Below, piece by piece: positions 49,596 through 58,687 of a DNA stretch of 64,000 nucleotides (the first letter of the stretch is position 1; the number at the start of each line of letters is the position of its first letter). The translations under genes were made by a program, and so were the position numbers. Source of the DNA: CAVPXC01 sp963709505 (GTDB taxonomy: Bacteria > Chloroflexota > Anaerolineae > JAAEKA01); contig CAVPXC010000002.1 in NCBI GenBank assembly GCA_963709505.1, forward strand, positions 124,001-188,000, in the 5' to 3' direction. Below the pieces are notes generated by a model. It was given only the letters and a program-made list of their open reading frames with translations. It ran no database searches and was not told where the DNA came from.

Positions 49596-51290
49596 CCTAT
49601 ACAGCTCCCTGCTACCGACCAGCCACGAAGCGGTATTCTCCTGATGGGGTGTGGTTAGCTTGGTCAAGGGGATTTGGACTACAAGCAGCGTGCCATCAGT
49701 GTGCCCAGGACGGGGTGACGTGATGTCGAAGCTTCCGCCCAGCCACCCCGCTCGTTCGCGCATGCTGAGGAGACCCAGGTGCGTTTGGTTCAAATACTTG
49801 GCAACAAGTTGATCTACGGAAAATCCTTGCCCGTCGTCCTCTATCTCAGCGATAAACCAGGGTTGCTCTACCCTCAGGCGCAGCCACGCTTGGGACGCGT
49901 TGGCATGTTTGCGAACATTGGTCAGTGCTTCCTGAATAATGAGGTACACCGCGGTTTCTGCCTGTTTGTTTTGTATCGCCGGGAGGGGGGGCGATTCCAG
50001 TGACACGACAAAGCCATAGCGCTTCTGCTGGATGGCATAAGCCTTCAGCGCGCCCATTAGTCCGCGACTCTCCAGTAGTATCGGGCGCAGCTCAAATAAC
50101 GATTGCCTCAACTCTTGGTTGATCTGTACAGCAAGGTCACGTAAGGTATCAAACTCTTTCTGAAGTGATTGGGGCTTGGACCGGGCCACGCGGCGGGCGA
50201 CCTCGATGTTCATGATCAAGGAGCCTATCAGTTGCGCAGCGCTGTCGTGCAGGTTGCCCGCGAGCCGGTGACGCAGCTCTTCCTCGGCTTTCACGACATG
50301 ATCGCGTTCGTCGCGCAGACTACTGTAAAGGTGGGCATTCTCAATTGCGATCGAGGATTGAGCTGCTAAAGCCATCAGCCAATCAACGTCTTCGCCGAGA
50401 AATGGCAGGTTTCCTCTCTTGTTGACCACCTGAATTACCCCGAGTGTCACATCCTTGGTCCGCAATGGAACACAAAGAATGGTGCGCGTCTCAAACCCGG
50501 TAAGCTGATCGATGCGTGGTGAGAACCGAGGATCGAGACGGGTGTCCAGTACGATCGTGGGCTGCGCGGTGCGCGCTACCCAACCGGCTACTCCCTCATC
50601 AATCGGCATCCGTGTGCCGAGCAATTTATCCGCCACCACCCCGTGCGCGATTGCGAACACAAGCTCCCGAGTCTCAGGATCGACCAGCATTAACGATGAC
50701 GCTTCTGCACCAAGCCCATTGGCCGCCAATGCTGTGGTGAAGTTCAAGATCATATCGGTGTCGAGCGATGACGAAACAGCCTGACTGACTTCGAAGAGTA
50801 GATTGGACTGGGTCAAGCGGCGTTGGAGTTGATTGCGCTCCGAGGCTGTCGCAGCCAGGTGCGTTATGGTTTGCGCCAACTCATACGCCAGTGAAATCAC
50901 GTGGTTGCCAGGTGGGCCGTTGTGGTCGAATACCAGGCTGAGCCCGCCGACTACGGAGTTGCCCTGACGGATCGCAATGTGCACCAGAGGCCAGTTGGGG
51001 TCCGCGGTCACCGGCGCAACCGGAGGCGAGTTCGATAGGGAACCGGTCGCAGGGATCCAGTCAGCGAACTCGAAAAGCAATTCCTCCCATCGGTCGATCG
51101 CCTCCAGCACACCGTCTTCGATCAGACCATGCTGCTGGCGGGTGGGTGACGCCAGGTCAACTACCACGCGTGCCCCCTGCGCGCCGCTCGTCTCGGCGAT
51201 CCATTGCAACGCCTCAAACCAGACCGCAGACTGGCCACGTTGTGTGGCGACACGCATTAGATGGTCGAGAATGGTTTCATTCATGGTCAT
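49569..51290 (-). CDS. GAF-domain sensor histidine kinase (HisKA_3/NarL-type)
   Basis: 573 residues, no membrane helix, so cytoplasmic. A divergent N-terminal sensor region (residues 1-150) is followed by a GAF domain (LLFEVSQAVSSSLDTDMIL, GLGAEASSLMLVD, DEGVAGWVART, TILCVPLRTKDVTLGVIQVV). Next come the dimerisation helix with phospho-His in RLAGNLHDSAAQLIGSLI and the ATPase domain (IIQEALTNVRKHANAS, IEDDGQGF, GLLSMRERAGWLGG). It should phosphorylate a LuxR-type response regulator, which is not adjacent (orphan). The C-terminus overlaps the convergent terminator. Promoter at 51341-51369. Confidence 0.92.
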   Translation of the reverse strand: MTMNETILDHLMRVATQRGQSAVWFEALQWIAETSGAQGARVVVDLASPTRQQHGLIEDGVLEAIDRWEELLFEFADWIPATGSLSNSPPVAPVTADPNWPLVHIAIRQGNSVVGGLSLVFDHNGPPGNHVISLAYELAQTITHLAATASERNQLQRRLTQSNLLFEVSQAVSSSLDTDMILNFTTALAANGLGAEASSLMLVDPETRELVFAIAHGVVADKLLGTRMPIDEGVAGWVARTAQPTIVLDTRLDPRFSPRIDQLTGFETRTILCVPLRTKDVTLGVIQVVNKRGNLPFLGEDVDWLMALAAQSSIAIENAHLYSSLRDERDHVVKAEEELRHRLAGNLHDSAAQLIGSLIMNIEVARRVARSKPQSLQKEFDTLRDLAVQINQELRQSLFELRPILLESRGLMGALKAYAIQQKRYGFVVSLESPPLPAIQNKQAETAVYLIIQEALTNVRKHANASQAWLRLRVEQPWFIAEIEDDGQGFSVDQLVAKYLNQTHLGLLSMRERAGWLGGSFDITSPRPGHTDGTLLVVQIPLTKLTTPHQENTASWLVGSRELYRQKNINRTP

Positions 51291-51340
51291 TCGTGGGTGG
51301 AGGATCGCATTTCGGTAGTGCCGAGCCTGTCGATAGACTC

Positions 51341-51369
51341 ATTATAACTGCTTCGGCCCGTCCTGGCAA
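51341..51369 (-). promoter_or_regulatory. Promoter of the sensor kinase gene
   Basis: Minus strand TTGCCA (51364-51369), 17-base spacer, TATAAT (51341-51346), about 50 bases upstream of the start. Confidence 0.7.
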
Positions 51370-51390
51370 ACAGCCGAGTCGGAGACCCTG

Positions 51391-51420
51391 TTGGACAGTT
51401 GCGCTTTTTTGCGCTATACT
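51391..51420 (+). promoter_or_regulatory. Promoter of the PrsW-like gene
   Basis: TTGGAC (51391-51396), 18-base spacer, TATACT (51415-51420). Downstream lie CTGCAAT heptamers (51513-51542) before the gene. Confidence 0.6.
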
Positions 51421-51512
51421 GCCTTTGGAATGTGACGCAAATTGCCATAAATGACGAGGTTGGCGGTTAATTTTCGCCTTTGTAGGGGTTGCATGTGGCA
51501 AGTGGCAAATCC

Positions 51513-51545
51513 TCTGCAATCTGCAATCTGCAATCTGCAACCTGT
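51513..51545. repeat. CTGCAAT heptamer array
   Basis: Four CTGCAAT/CTGCAAC heptamers in tandem in the leader of the PrsW-like gene. The frame is open through them, so they could encode an N-terminal extension (SAICNLQSATC) if an upstream start were used. Confidence 0.85.
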
Positions 51546-51581
51546 TACTTGCGCATTGTACAACCGTCTCTGGACTGCCCT

Positions 51582-52571
51582 GTGCCTTCGCCTGGTACGA
51601 TCCTTCTTTCGCTGGCAGTTGCCTTTATCCCTGCCCTTGGGTATACGCTCTTGGTCTGGTGGCTGGACCGCTACGAGCGCGAGCCTTTTCGATTGCTGGT
51701 GGTTGCCTTTTTTTGGGGCGCCGTACCTGCGATTGCGCTGGCGATTGTGCTGGAGTATCGGCTGGGCGATCCATTCGCAACGCTGGAGACGGCCCTCCTG
51801 CGCCGTTTCGCCATGGACAGCTTGCTAGTGCCGGTGATCGAGGAGCTGACCAAGGGATTGGCTCTGTTCCTGCTGTTCTTGTTAGCGCGCAACGAATTCG
51901 ACAATGTCCTGGACGGCATTGTCTATGGCGCGGTGATCGGCTTTGGCTTCGCCATGACCGAAAACGCGCTATACTTCATCGATTTGCTGCGCAGAGGCGG
52001 CGTCGACCAGTTCACCAACGTGGTGATGCTCCGCCTTTTGCTCTTCGGTCTCAACCACGCGTTCTATTCCGCCATAGTTGGCGCCGGCTTTGGTCTCGCC
52101 GCTGAGGTGACCGGTCCGCTGCGCCGCTGGCGCTGGTTGTTTCCGCTGCTCGGCCTGCTGCTCGCCATCGCCTTTCACTCGGTGCATAATCTGGGCATGG
52201 CCCTGGCAGCTACCAACCGGGCGGCGCTGTTGATCGCCCTTCTCGCCAATTGGGGCGGCCTGTTTCTGCTAGTGGTCATCGCGCTTTTGGCCTGGCAGGA
52301 GGAGCGTCAGTGGATCGCCATTGAGTTGTGGCCTGAAGTTGGCACGACGCTCACACCTGAGGAGTACGTGGCAGCCACATCGTATGGCCAACGTCTGTGG
52401 CTGTGGATCACGACCTGGCGTCAGGGCGGCTGGCGTCTGGCGCAACGCAGGAGCCGCCAGCATCACCTGCTCACAGGGCTGGCGTTTCTTAAGCATCGCG
52501 TGCGCAGCACCGGCTCTACCCCCAAGCTCGAGGCGCAGATCGATCAGATACGCGCCCAGCTGCTGACGTGA
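51582..52571 (+). CDS. PrsW-family intramembrane metalloprotease
   Basis: About 329 residues from a GTG at 51582, preferred because upstream codons are repeat-derived; a TTG at 51489 in the same frame is an alternative. At least seven membrane helices. Signature residues: the Glu pair in VIEELTKGLALFL, GFGFAMTENALYF, His in GLNHAFYSAIVGAG and IAFHSVHNLG. In Bacillus PrsW cleaves an anti-sigma factor. No anti-sigma gene is adjacent. The C-terminal tail (QRRSRQHHLLTGLAFLKH) is cytoplasmic and basic. The permease gene starts 13 bases downstream. Confidence 0.85.
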   Translation: MPSPGTILLSLAVAFIPALGYTLLVWWLDRYEREPFRLLVVAFFWGAVPAIALAIVLEYRLGDPFATLETALLRRFAMDSLLVPVIEELTKGLALFLLFLLARNEFDNVLDGIVYGAVIGFGFAMTENALYFIDLLRRGGVDQFTNVVMLRLLLFGLNHAFYSAIVGAGFGLAAEVTGPLRRWRWLFPLLGLLLAIAFHSVHNLGMALAATNRAALLIALLANWGGLFLLVVIALLAWQEERQWIAIELWPEVGTTLTPEEYVAATSYGQRLWLWITTWRQGGWRLAQRRSRQHHLLTGLAFLKHRVRSTGSTPKLEAQIDQIRAQLLT

Positions 52572-52584
52572 GGCGCTATCCGAT

Positions 52585-55010
52585 ATGGCTACTCCTATCA
52601 CGCGCAAACTGCGCACCCCTGTTGAAGGTGTTCTGGCCGGCGGCGCCGATCCGAGCAGCTCGGCCCTCTACAGCTTCGGTCCGTTTGTCAAAGTGATTGC
52701 CGCGGCCGGCGCCGGAGCGACCGTCTTCGGCACGAGCATTTGGCTGGTCGTGCTGGCCATGGCCGCTGCGACGCTGATCTACCTTCTGGTGATGCGCTGG
52801 GTGCGCAACGGCGGCGGCGGCAACGGCCTGAGCGAGGAGGAGTTCGGTGGCTGGGCCATCAAGGTCAACGGCGCGGTGACTTTTGTGCTATTTATCGTGG
52901 CCTTTCTGGTGAGTACAGCGGCCATGACGACCTTCCTAGCTGACCGACTGCCCGCGCTGCGCACCAACTTAGCCGGCGTCCAAGGGCGAACGTGGCTCGC
53001 AATCCTGCTGACGCTGGTCATCGCCTGGCTGGTGAACAACCGCCCACGCGCCATTGCACGTACCTATGGCCCGGCTACGGCTGCCGTGCTTGGCCTGCTC
53101 TGGCTGATGGTGCTGGCAACCGTGCTGGTTCGCGGGCTGCAACTACCCCACTTTGATCTCGGCGCGCTGCAGCCACAAGTTCTATTCAGCGTCGCGCTAC
53201 CCGCATTCACACGTCTGCTGGCTATCCTGACCGGCATCGAGATATTTGCCACTTTGGAGCCGGCCTTCGAAGGTGTTGAGGCCAAGCGCAGCCGGCAGGC
53301 CTTCGGCAGCTTGTTGCTCGTCGTCATCACCAGCGCGGCGGTGCTGCTGGTTGTCGGCCCGGCCACCGTCGCGCTGACCCAGCCAGATTCACCGGTTTCG
53401 GTATTCACCCAGACCATGGATGGCCTGCTGCCCGGCCCGTTAGCCATACTAGGCACGGGCATCGCAGTGGCGGTGTTGCTGGTGGTGGCCGCGGCCAGCG
53501 CGCAGGGTCTCCAGAACCTGGCCTTGGGCTTGCACGATCGCCGCTTTGCGCCCGCTTTTCTGGGACAGCGCAACCGGGTCGACGTGCCGAACTGGCCGGC
53601 GCGCATTCTGGCCGTCGCCGTGATCGCCTGTTTTCTGTTGTTAGGCAGCGATCCCGGCGTTTACATACGGGTTTATGTGGCCGGCTTCTTCTTGCTTTTG
53701 ACCCTCACTAGCTGGGCCGCGGTCAAGCGCTCTGTGCGGCAGGTGAAGGAGGCCGGGACGACCGTGTTGCTTGTAGCTGTTGCCGTCATCGCCGCGTTTG
53801 TGATCAGCGCATCGGCCGTAGCAGTGGTGATCGAGGGATTCCGCGCTGGGGTCTTTATCTACGTTGTGTTGGTGCCTATGTTCTACCTCGTCTTCCATTT
53901 CACCCGCCGCACCATGGGCAGCCCTAACCCACTACGGGAGGAATTGGGCCGGCGCGAGGGCGCAATGCGCGCGCTGGGCACGCCTCCTGGTGCGCCCAGC
54001 GCAGGTCAGGCTGGGCGCGGACGTTTGCCCACGTCCGACCTGGTGCCCGCGCCAGATACCGCCGACCGCGGGGCGACTCGACGGTGGACAGGGGATCCCG
54101 CCGTCATCGGCCAGGTGGTGCTTGCGCTGGATGGTTCCGAATTCGCCGAGCGCGCTTTGCCGGCGGCCGAGGCAATCTGCCGCCTGTTCGACGCTACGCT
54201 GAATCTGGTCTCGATCTTGCCGGCGCGGGGCGCTTTCCGCGTGCTGCCCAAGGGTCGCTCCAGCGGCGACCCGCTGGAGGCCGGCCAGGTTGAGACCGAG
54301 ACCTATCTGAGCCGGCTGGCCGGTCGCGTCAAGGAGGACGGCGTCCGCGCCGAAACCTACGTCGCGTCCGGGCCGGTGGCGCAGGCGCTGGACATGCTGA
54401 CACGCGCGAGCTGGATGCGGACCTACTCGTGATGTCTACCCACGGCCGTTCGGGCGTTAGCCGTTTCATGTTGGGCAGCAACGCGAGTGCGACGATCCAG
54501 CTGGCGACGCGGCCGGTTCTGCTGCTGCGGCCACAGGCGCTGGCTGCCGGTGAGACCCCCCAGGTGGCTCGGGTATTGGCGCCGTTGGACGGTTCAGGGT
54601 TTGCCGAGCAGGTATTGCCGTGGGTTCAGGCCTTTGCCAACGTATCGAACGCTGAGATGATCCTGCTGGCGGTGCCCGAGGTTCCCGAGCCGGCACTGTA
54701 CGGTGCGATGCGCGAAGCCGTGGAGGAGCTGCGCGAGCGGGCAGAGGCCAATTCTCGCCGTTACGTCGATGGGGTGGCGAAGCAACTGCAAGAGCTGGGC
54801 GTTAACGCACGTCCAATGGTTAGCGGATCGCGGCCTGCAACCGCCATCCTGGAAGTGGCCGAGCGCGAGCACGTCGACTTGATCATGCTCGCGACCCACG
54901 GCCGCGGCGGCATGGAGCGGCTGGTCTTGGGCAGCGTGGCCGACCGGGTCGTGCATCACGCGCCGTGCCCGGTGTTTTTGGTGCCGGTGCAGGAAAAACG
55001 GCGAGAGTAG
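52585..55010 (+). CDS. APC-family permease fused to two UspA domains (one frameshift)
   Basis: About 808 residues when the shift near 54408 is bridged (ALDMLTRA joins ELDADLLVMSTHGRSG). The N-terminal 450 residues form about 12 membrane helices of an amino acid permease-like transporter (SSSALYSFGPFVKVIAAAGAG, TGIEIFATLEPAFEGVEAKR). Two universal stress protein domains follow: the first VVLALDGSEFAERALPAAEA with the ATP-loop STHGRSGVSRFMLGS, the second VLAPLDGSGFAEQVLPWVQ with ATHGRGGMERLVLGSVADRV. The UspA tandem probably senses ATP or AMP and tunes transport of a cationic or neutral amino acid. The frameshift cuts the first UspA domain. Confidence 0.88.
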
Positions 55011-55014
55011 TTCG

Positions 55015-55296
55015 TTAATCCGTAGCAGTGGAGGGGGAGAGCAGAATTGGCGGAATGTCCAGTCCAAGTCGAAGACGCAAAACAATCCAGTCGCTCATTG
55101 CTTCACGCAACTCGCGTCTACATCCCTCCAAAGTCTTGTGATGCGCCCAGACGCCTTGTACACCCGGCATCTCGCCCCAGAAGGATTCTTCATCCTCGAT
55201 AGTCTCATAGTGCGCTCGTTCCATTGCGGCATCAATGTAGCTTGCAAGTATCTCATGTCTCCCTGAAGAAATCTGGTCTGTCGATAAGTTGACCAT
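55015..55296 (-). CDS. HicB-like antitoxin-family protein
   Basis: 93 residues (MVNLSTDQISSGRHEILASY). The fold YIDAAMERAHYETIEDEESF, WGEMPGVQGVWAHHKTLEGC and LRLGLDIPPI matches HicB-like proteins, which have a degenerate RNase H fold and neutralise HicA RNases. No HicA gene (about 60-80 residues) is seen on either side, so it is a solo antitoxin or has another partner, perhaps the DUF3800 gene about 100 bases upstream. A GTG three codons earlier (55305) is an alternative start. Confidence 0.75.
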   Translation of the reverse strand: MVNLSTDQISSGRHEILASYIDAAMERAHYETIEDEESFWGEMPGVQGVWAHHKTLEGCRRELREAMSDWIVLRLRLGLDIPPILLSPSTATD

Positions 55297-55394
55297 GCCT
55301 AGCACTCGCTGTATAATTAAGCTATAGAATAAACCAGTTCGTCTGGTTTACCCGCCTCCGGCGACAAGGTGGCCGATTGTGGCTGCTTTCCCTG

Positions 55395-56030
55395 TTATGG
55401 GATAGTCGGAGGTGTTTTATTTCCCATTTGCACCAAGTTCACGATCTTGTCAGAGAAGGTAGCCATATGCCGTTTTTCGCTATTCACGATCCAACGTGCA
55501 ATAGCGCCTACAACCATATCGGCGATCTGCAGGCCATCTTCTGATGCGGAGTCGTTGGATATGATCTTCTTGAAAGGTCGCGTGCGGCCTGTTGTTCTGC
55601 AATGTTGCGAGATTAGCAGTCGCACCAAGCGTCGTTGACTGGGTGTGGCGCCATCCAACACCAAGATATCCTGGACGATTGACATACTATTTGGATGGAG
55701 GACAAGCTCGGCAAGCATATCTGCAACCAGATGTGGCCCATCGCTATTGACGAACTGGCGCTGCTCACGTGTCTTATCGAGCACGATGGCTCGTACTTGA
55801 AAGTCCAATGGTTTGATCGCCGAGAAGAATGCGTCTTTCAGGGAACCATTCGTTCGGTGAAACTTGAACTCAAAATCCGGTGGCAGCTTTCGTTCGGCGC
55901 GCAACACAGTAAGCGCAGTTATCGGCAAGCGTTCGGAAAGTCGTACTAAGACGATGATAAGGTGGCTAGACGAGTGGGGAGATCGGAGACCTGGATCTCC
56001 CCACTCGTCGGCGAAGTGATAGTTGGACAT
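55395..56030 (-). CDS. DUF3800 protein
   Basis: 211 residues from the ATG at 56028-56030 (GGAGGAC directly upstream). It begins MSNYHFADEWGDPGLRSP, a variant of the DUF3800 opening DESGDPG with Trp replacing Ser, and contains VLDGATPSQRRLVRLLISQH and DGLQIADMVVGAIARWIV with the conserved Asp. DUF3800 has an RNase-H-like fold by prediction and is frequent in defence and mobile regions. Activity unknown. Start and length fit the family (about 210-250). Confidence 0.8.
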   Translation of the reverse strand: MSNYHFADEWGDPGLRSPHSSSHLIIVLVRLSERLPITALTVLRAERKLPPDFEFKFHRTNGSLKDAFFSAIKPLDFQVRAIVLDKTREQRQFVNSDGPHLVADMLAELVLHPNSMSIVQDILVLDGATPSQRRLVRLLISQHCRTTGRTRPFKKIISNDSASEDGLQIADMVVGAIARWIVNSEKRHMATFSDKIVNLVQMGNKTPPTIP

Positions 56031-56102
56031 GTCCTCCACCCCAGTTTGAGCTACTCGCAAGCGATTTTTTGAACCGACTGAGTTGTTCCGTAGTTGCCTA
56101 TC

Positions 56103-56963
56103 TCACTTCCGACTCGCCAGCGCCGGCAACGGTCCGATCGCATCGCCGAAACGCGTCTTCGCCATCGCGGTCTTTTTGGACATGAGTTTCTCGTATTCTT
56201 CATCCTCGACATAGGCCACTATCCACGCGATGCTCGCTTCGCCGTCGACGAAGCGCCAGGGGAAGCAGCCGATGTTGACCCGCTGGTTGAGCAGCAGATC
56301 GATGTCCCCGCCGATGCACTCGGCGTGGATGATGCCGTGGGGGAACATCTCGATGTGCATCAACTGGTATTTGTCGTCGGTGAAAACGTCGGCGAGCGGC
56401 TGGCCGTATTTCTGCACGAAATGGGCATCGGCCTCCTTGGCCTGGCGCGGCATCCACTGGCGGATGATCGTGTTCATCGGGTGGTCGGCGCTGCCGCAGT
56501 CGACGCCGAGCCACTTGATGCGCTTGGCCTTGCACCACTCGGCGAACTCGCGGTCCGGGCCGGGGTGCTTGACCATGTACGCAATCTCGTCGGCGGTGGG
56601 CTGGTCCCAGCCGAAGTGATGGAAGCCGGTGTGGATAATCAAAATGTCGCCTTCGTGCACGTCGATACGCTCCTCGACCATCGCCGAGGTGTAGATGTCG
56701 TACTCGCCGGCCGCGTCCGATAGATCCACCACCACGCCAGGGCCTGTCAGAAAGTCCAGCGTGAGGCTGGCGATGTCCTTGCCAGGGGTGTAGAAGTGGA
56801 TCTCGCCGTCCAGATGTGTGCCCAAGTGGTTGGAGTGGGTAACGATCTGGCCGTTGGCGCCGTTGGGCGCCAGGCGCTTGAAATACTTGACTTGCAGCGG
56901 CTCATACGTCGGCCAGGCCGGCGTGCCGATGCCGAGGGGGATGGATAGGTCGATGAACTTCAT
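56103..56963 (-). CDS. Cyclase-family metal-dependent hydrolase (kynurenine formamidase-like)
   Basis: 286 residues from the ATG at 56961-56963 (GGAGG 9 bases upstream). It begins MKFIDLSIPLGIGTPAWPTY, then the metal-binding HSNHLGTHLDGEIHFYTPG motif (HxGTHxDxxxHF), GDILIIHTGFHHFG, and IKWLGVDCGSADHP. Members hydrolyse N-formylkynurenine, isatin or similar amides using zinc or manganese. About 40 residues longer than KynB, so a broader cyclase-family role is likely. No tryptophan catabolism genes lie nearby. Confidence 0.85.
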   Translation of the reverse strand: MKFIDLSIPLGIGTPAWPTYEPLQVKYFKRLAPNGANGQIVTHSNHLGTHLDGEIHFYTPGKDIASLTLDFLTGPGVVVDLSDAAGEYDIYTSAMVEERIDVHEGDILIIHTGFHHFGWDQPTADEIAYMVKHPGPDREFAEWCKAKRIKWLGVDCGSADHPMNTIIRQWMPRQAKEADAHFVQKYGQPLADVFTDDKYQLMHIEMFPHGIIHAECIGGDIDLLLNQRVNIGCFPWRFVDGEASIAWIVAYVEDEEYEKLMSKKTAMAKTRFGDAIGPLPALASRK

Positions 56964-57222
56964 TGTGGGGGAACCTCCGGTAGTTGGTAGATTGGTGCGG
57001 TGGTAGATTGGTAGACTGGTGCTGCGTTTCCTGGTACTTCGAGGGGAATTATAGTTCAGGATCGTGGCTCCGCCAAGCGAGCAAACGCAATTCATCCAAT
57101 GTGAGACATTGATGCTGGCTAGCGACACCCCGTTTGTCTTTTTCTAGTTGGTCCCCTATAATCGGCTGGCCAGGGACAACGTCCACTCAATAGAATCGAG
57201 GGATTGGACTGAAGAGGCTACG

Positions 57223-57537
57223 ATGACTGACTATGTGAGCTATCAAAACGAACTGCATCGGGTAACCAGCATTGCTATCGTAGGGGACTATGTTATCAGA
57301 GTAACCTTTGACGACACTACCCAGCGGACGATCGACTTCGAGCCAATCTTGGCTGGACCGATCTTTGGCCCGTTGCGAGAACACGGTTTGTTTAGCCAGG
57401 TCAAGCTGGATCGTGAATTTGGAACCCTGGAGTGGCCCAACGGGGCCGACATCGACCCAACCGTTCTCTATGATTGGCCTGAGCATTTGGAGACTATTGT
57501 AGCACAGCGCAAAAGTCTGCTCGCCGAACCGATTTGA
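57223..57537 (+). CDS. DUF2442 protein, solo
   Basis: 104 residues from MTDYVSYQNELHRVTSIAIV (GAAGAGG before the ATG). Family features: VTFDDTTQRTIDFEPIL, GPLREHGLFSQVKLDREFG, LEWPNGADIDPTVLYDWPE. Unlike the copy at 1.6 kb no DUF4160 gene precedes it. The intergenic DNA to the left (57000-57150) holds only GGTAGATTGGT-like short repeats. Confidence 0.8.
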   Translation: MTDYVSYQNELHRVTSIAIVGDYVIRVTFDDTTQRTIDFEPILAGPIFGPLREHGLFSQVKLDREFGTLEWPNGADIDPTVLYDWPEHLETIVAQRKSLLAEPI

Positions 57538-57561
57538 GTGGCTTGGTGTCACTAAGCTGCA

Positions 57562-58125
57562 TTAGTGAGTGCCTTTCGCTTGCGCTAGTAGACGTTTGTA
57601 CCTTGTCAGCAGGTCTCCGTTGTCCAGGGCTTCTGCGAACTCCATGAGCCAATTGTCAACATACGCTTGGTCGAAAGCATGGTGTTGCTCGAACAGGAGC
57701 GCTTCAACATCCAACCAGTCTTTGTCGCGCCCGGCCACGACCTTCTGAATGATCAGATCTTCGGCCGAGCAGACCCAGGCCGACCATCCATTCAGATCGC
57801 GTTGAACTGCGTGTTCGACGATCTCTTCTTCGTACCCGGGCAACGCCAGCAGGAAATCAATCACAATTCCGCCGACAATGACGTCAACGATCAGCGGGTT
57901 TTGGGGGACTTCGGGCCTGGCACGTTCAGGAAAAGCTCCGCGCAGAGCATCACGGACAACGAAGTACTCATTGTTGGGGACAAGCACTTTGAAGTCAACG
58001 TCATACGTGGCACGCACGACGCCCCATTGGGCCAGAGCGATGCCGCCAATCAATGCATAGCGAAAGCCGCGCTCCTCCATGAAAGCAATGGCTGCGTGAA
58101 CGGATGCCTCAAGTTGCTTTTCCAT
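57562..58125 (-). CDS. Nucleotidyltransferase-like protein (AbiEii/DUF6036-type)
   Basis: 187 residues from the ATG at 58123-58125 (MEKQLEASVHAAIAFMEERG). FRYALIGGIALAQWGVVRAT and TYDVDFKVLV give the nucleotidyltransferase GG...D-x-D core; CSAEDLIIQKVVAGRDKDWLD is the typical second block with Lys-Asp-x-x-Asp. These proteins act as toxin-like nucleotidyltransferases in type IV and related TA pairs. It overlaps by 17 bases the small gene upstream on the same strand (58109-58372). Confidence 0.82.
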   Translation of the reverse strand: MEKQLEASVHAAIAFMEERGFRYALIGGIALAQWGVVRATYDVDFKVLVPNNEYFVVRDALRGAFPERARPEVPQNPLIVDVIVGGIVIDFLLALPGYEEEIVEHAVQRDLNGWSAWVCSAEDLIIQKVVAGRDKDWLDVEALLFEQHHAFDQAYVDNWLMEFAEALDNGDLLTRYKRLLAQAKGTH

Positions 58126-58372
58126 GCGACTGTCTCCATGCCTCCAACTGCCTAACTCGCTGGTGATAACTATCCCAGTCGGCAAGGCGTTGCTCACGCT
58201 GTTGCCGGCTCTGTTCAGGAGCCAACCGGAGGCAAAAGTCCACCAACTCGACGTAACGCCGCCATCCCTCGGCCGGTGACAGCATCGGCGAGCGGGCTCG
58301 GGCGCCAAGCTCGGCCTCGTTCCATTGCTTATACTGTTCCAATGCATTGCGATACAGTTCTTTGTCTAGCAT
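58109..58372 (-). CDS. Small protein coupled to the nucleotidyltransferase
   Basis: 87 residues from the ATG at 58370-58372 (MLDKELYRNALEQYKQWNEA). Strongly helical and charged: GWRRYVELVDFCLRLAPEQ, QREQRLADWDSYHQRVRQLE. Its end overlaps the nucleotidyltransferase start, so the two are coupled. Small helical partners in this position usually serve as antitoxin or adaptor. I do not recognise a named family. Confidence 0.65.
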   Translation of the reverse strand: MLDKELYRNALEQYKQWNEAELGARARSPMLSPAEGWRRYVELVDFCLRLAPEQSRQQREQRLADWDSYHQRVRQLEAWRQSHGKAT

Positions 58373-58453
58373 ATGACACCGATTGTACCACATCCTGGCT
58401 TCAGTCGCACAGCGCATAGCTCGCTCGGCAGATCCCACCGGGCTGCGGACAAG

Positions 58454-58588
58454 ATATCACAGCGAATAGGGACAACGAATGCCGGAGAGGCGCAATCCTA
58501 AGGTCTCCGGTATTCGCTGTCCTATTCGTTGTGATATTCCCCGCGCTCATATCACAACGAATGAGACAACGAATGCCGTAGAGGCGCC
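58454..58588. repeat. 84-bp palindrome plus half copy upstream of the STAND gene
   Basis: ATATCACAGCGAATAGGGAC...GCCGGAGA (58454 onward) is nearly perfectly inverted up to 58537; a separate half copy ATATCACAACGAATGAGACA follows from 58549. Same family as 30604-30684. Confidence 0.85.
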
Positions 58589-58687
58589 GTTCTCGATTGC
58601 TCCGGCGTCCCCTTTGCGCTATAATGCACAGCCAAGGTTTTCGAGTTCTTTGACTTCTCCTCTCACACCCGCTCAAGAGGCGCCCGC

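Noticed and set aside
55305..55395. tRNA gene in the gap between the HicB-like and DUF3800 genes
   Set aside because: No cloverleaf, T-loop GGTTCRANYCC or discriminator pattern was visible here or in the other gaps checked.
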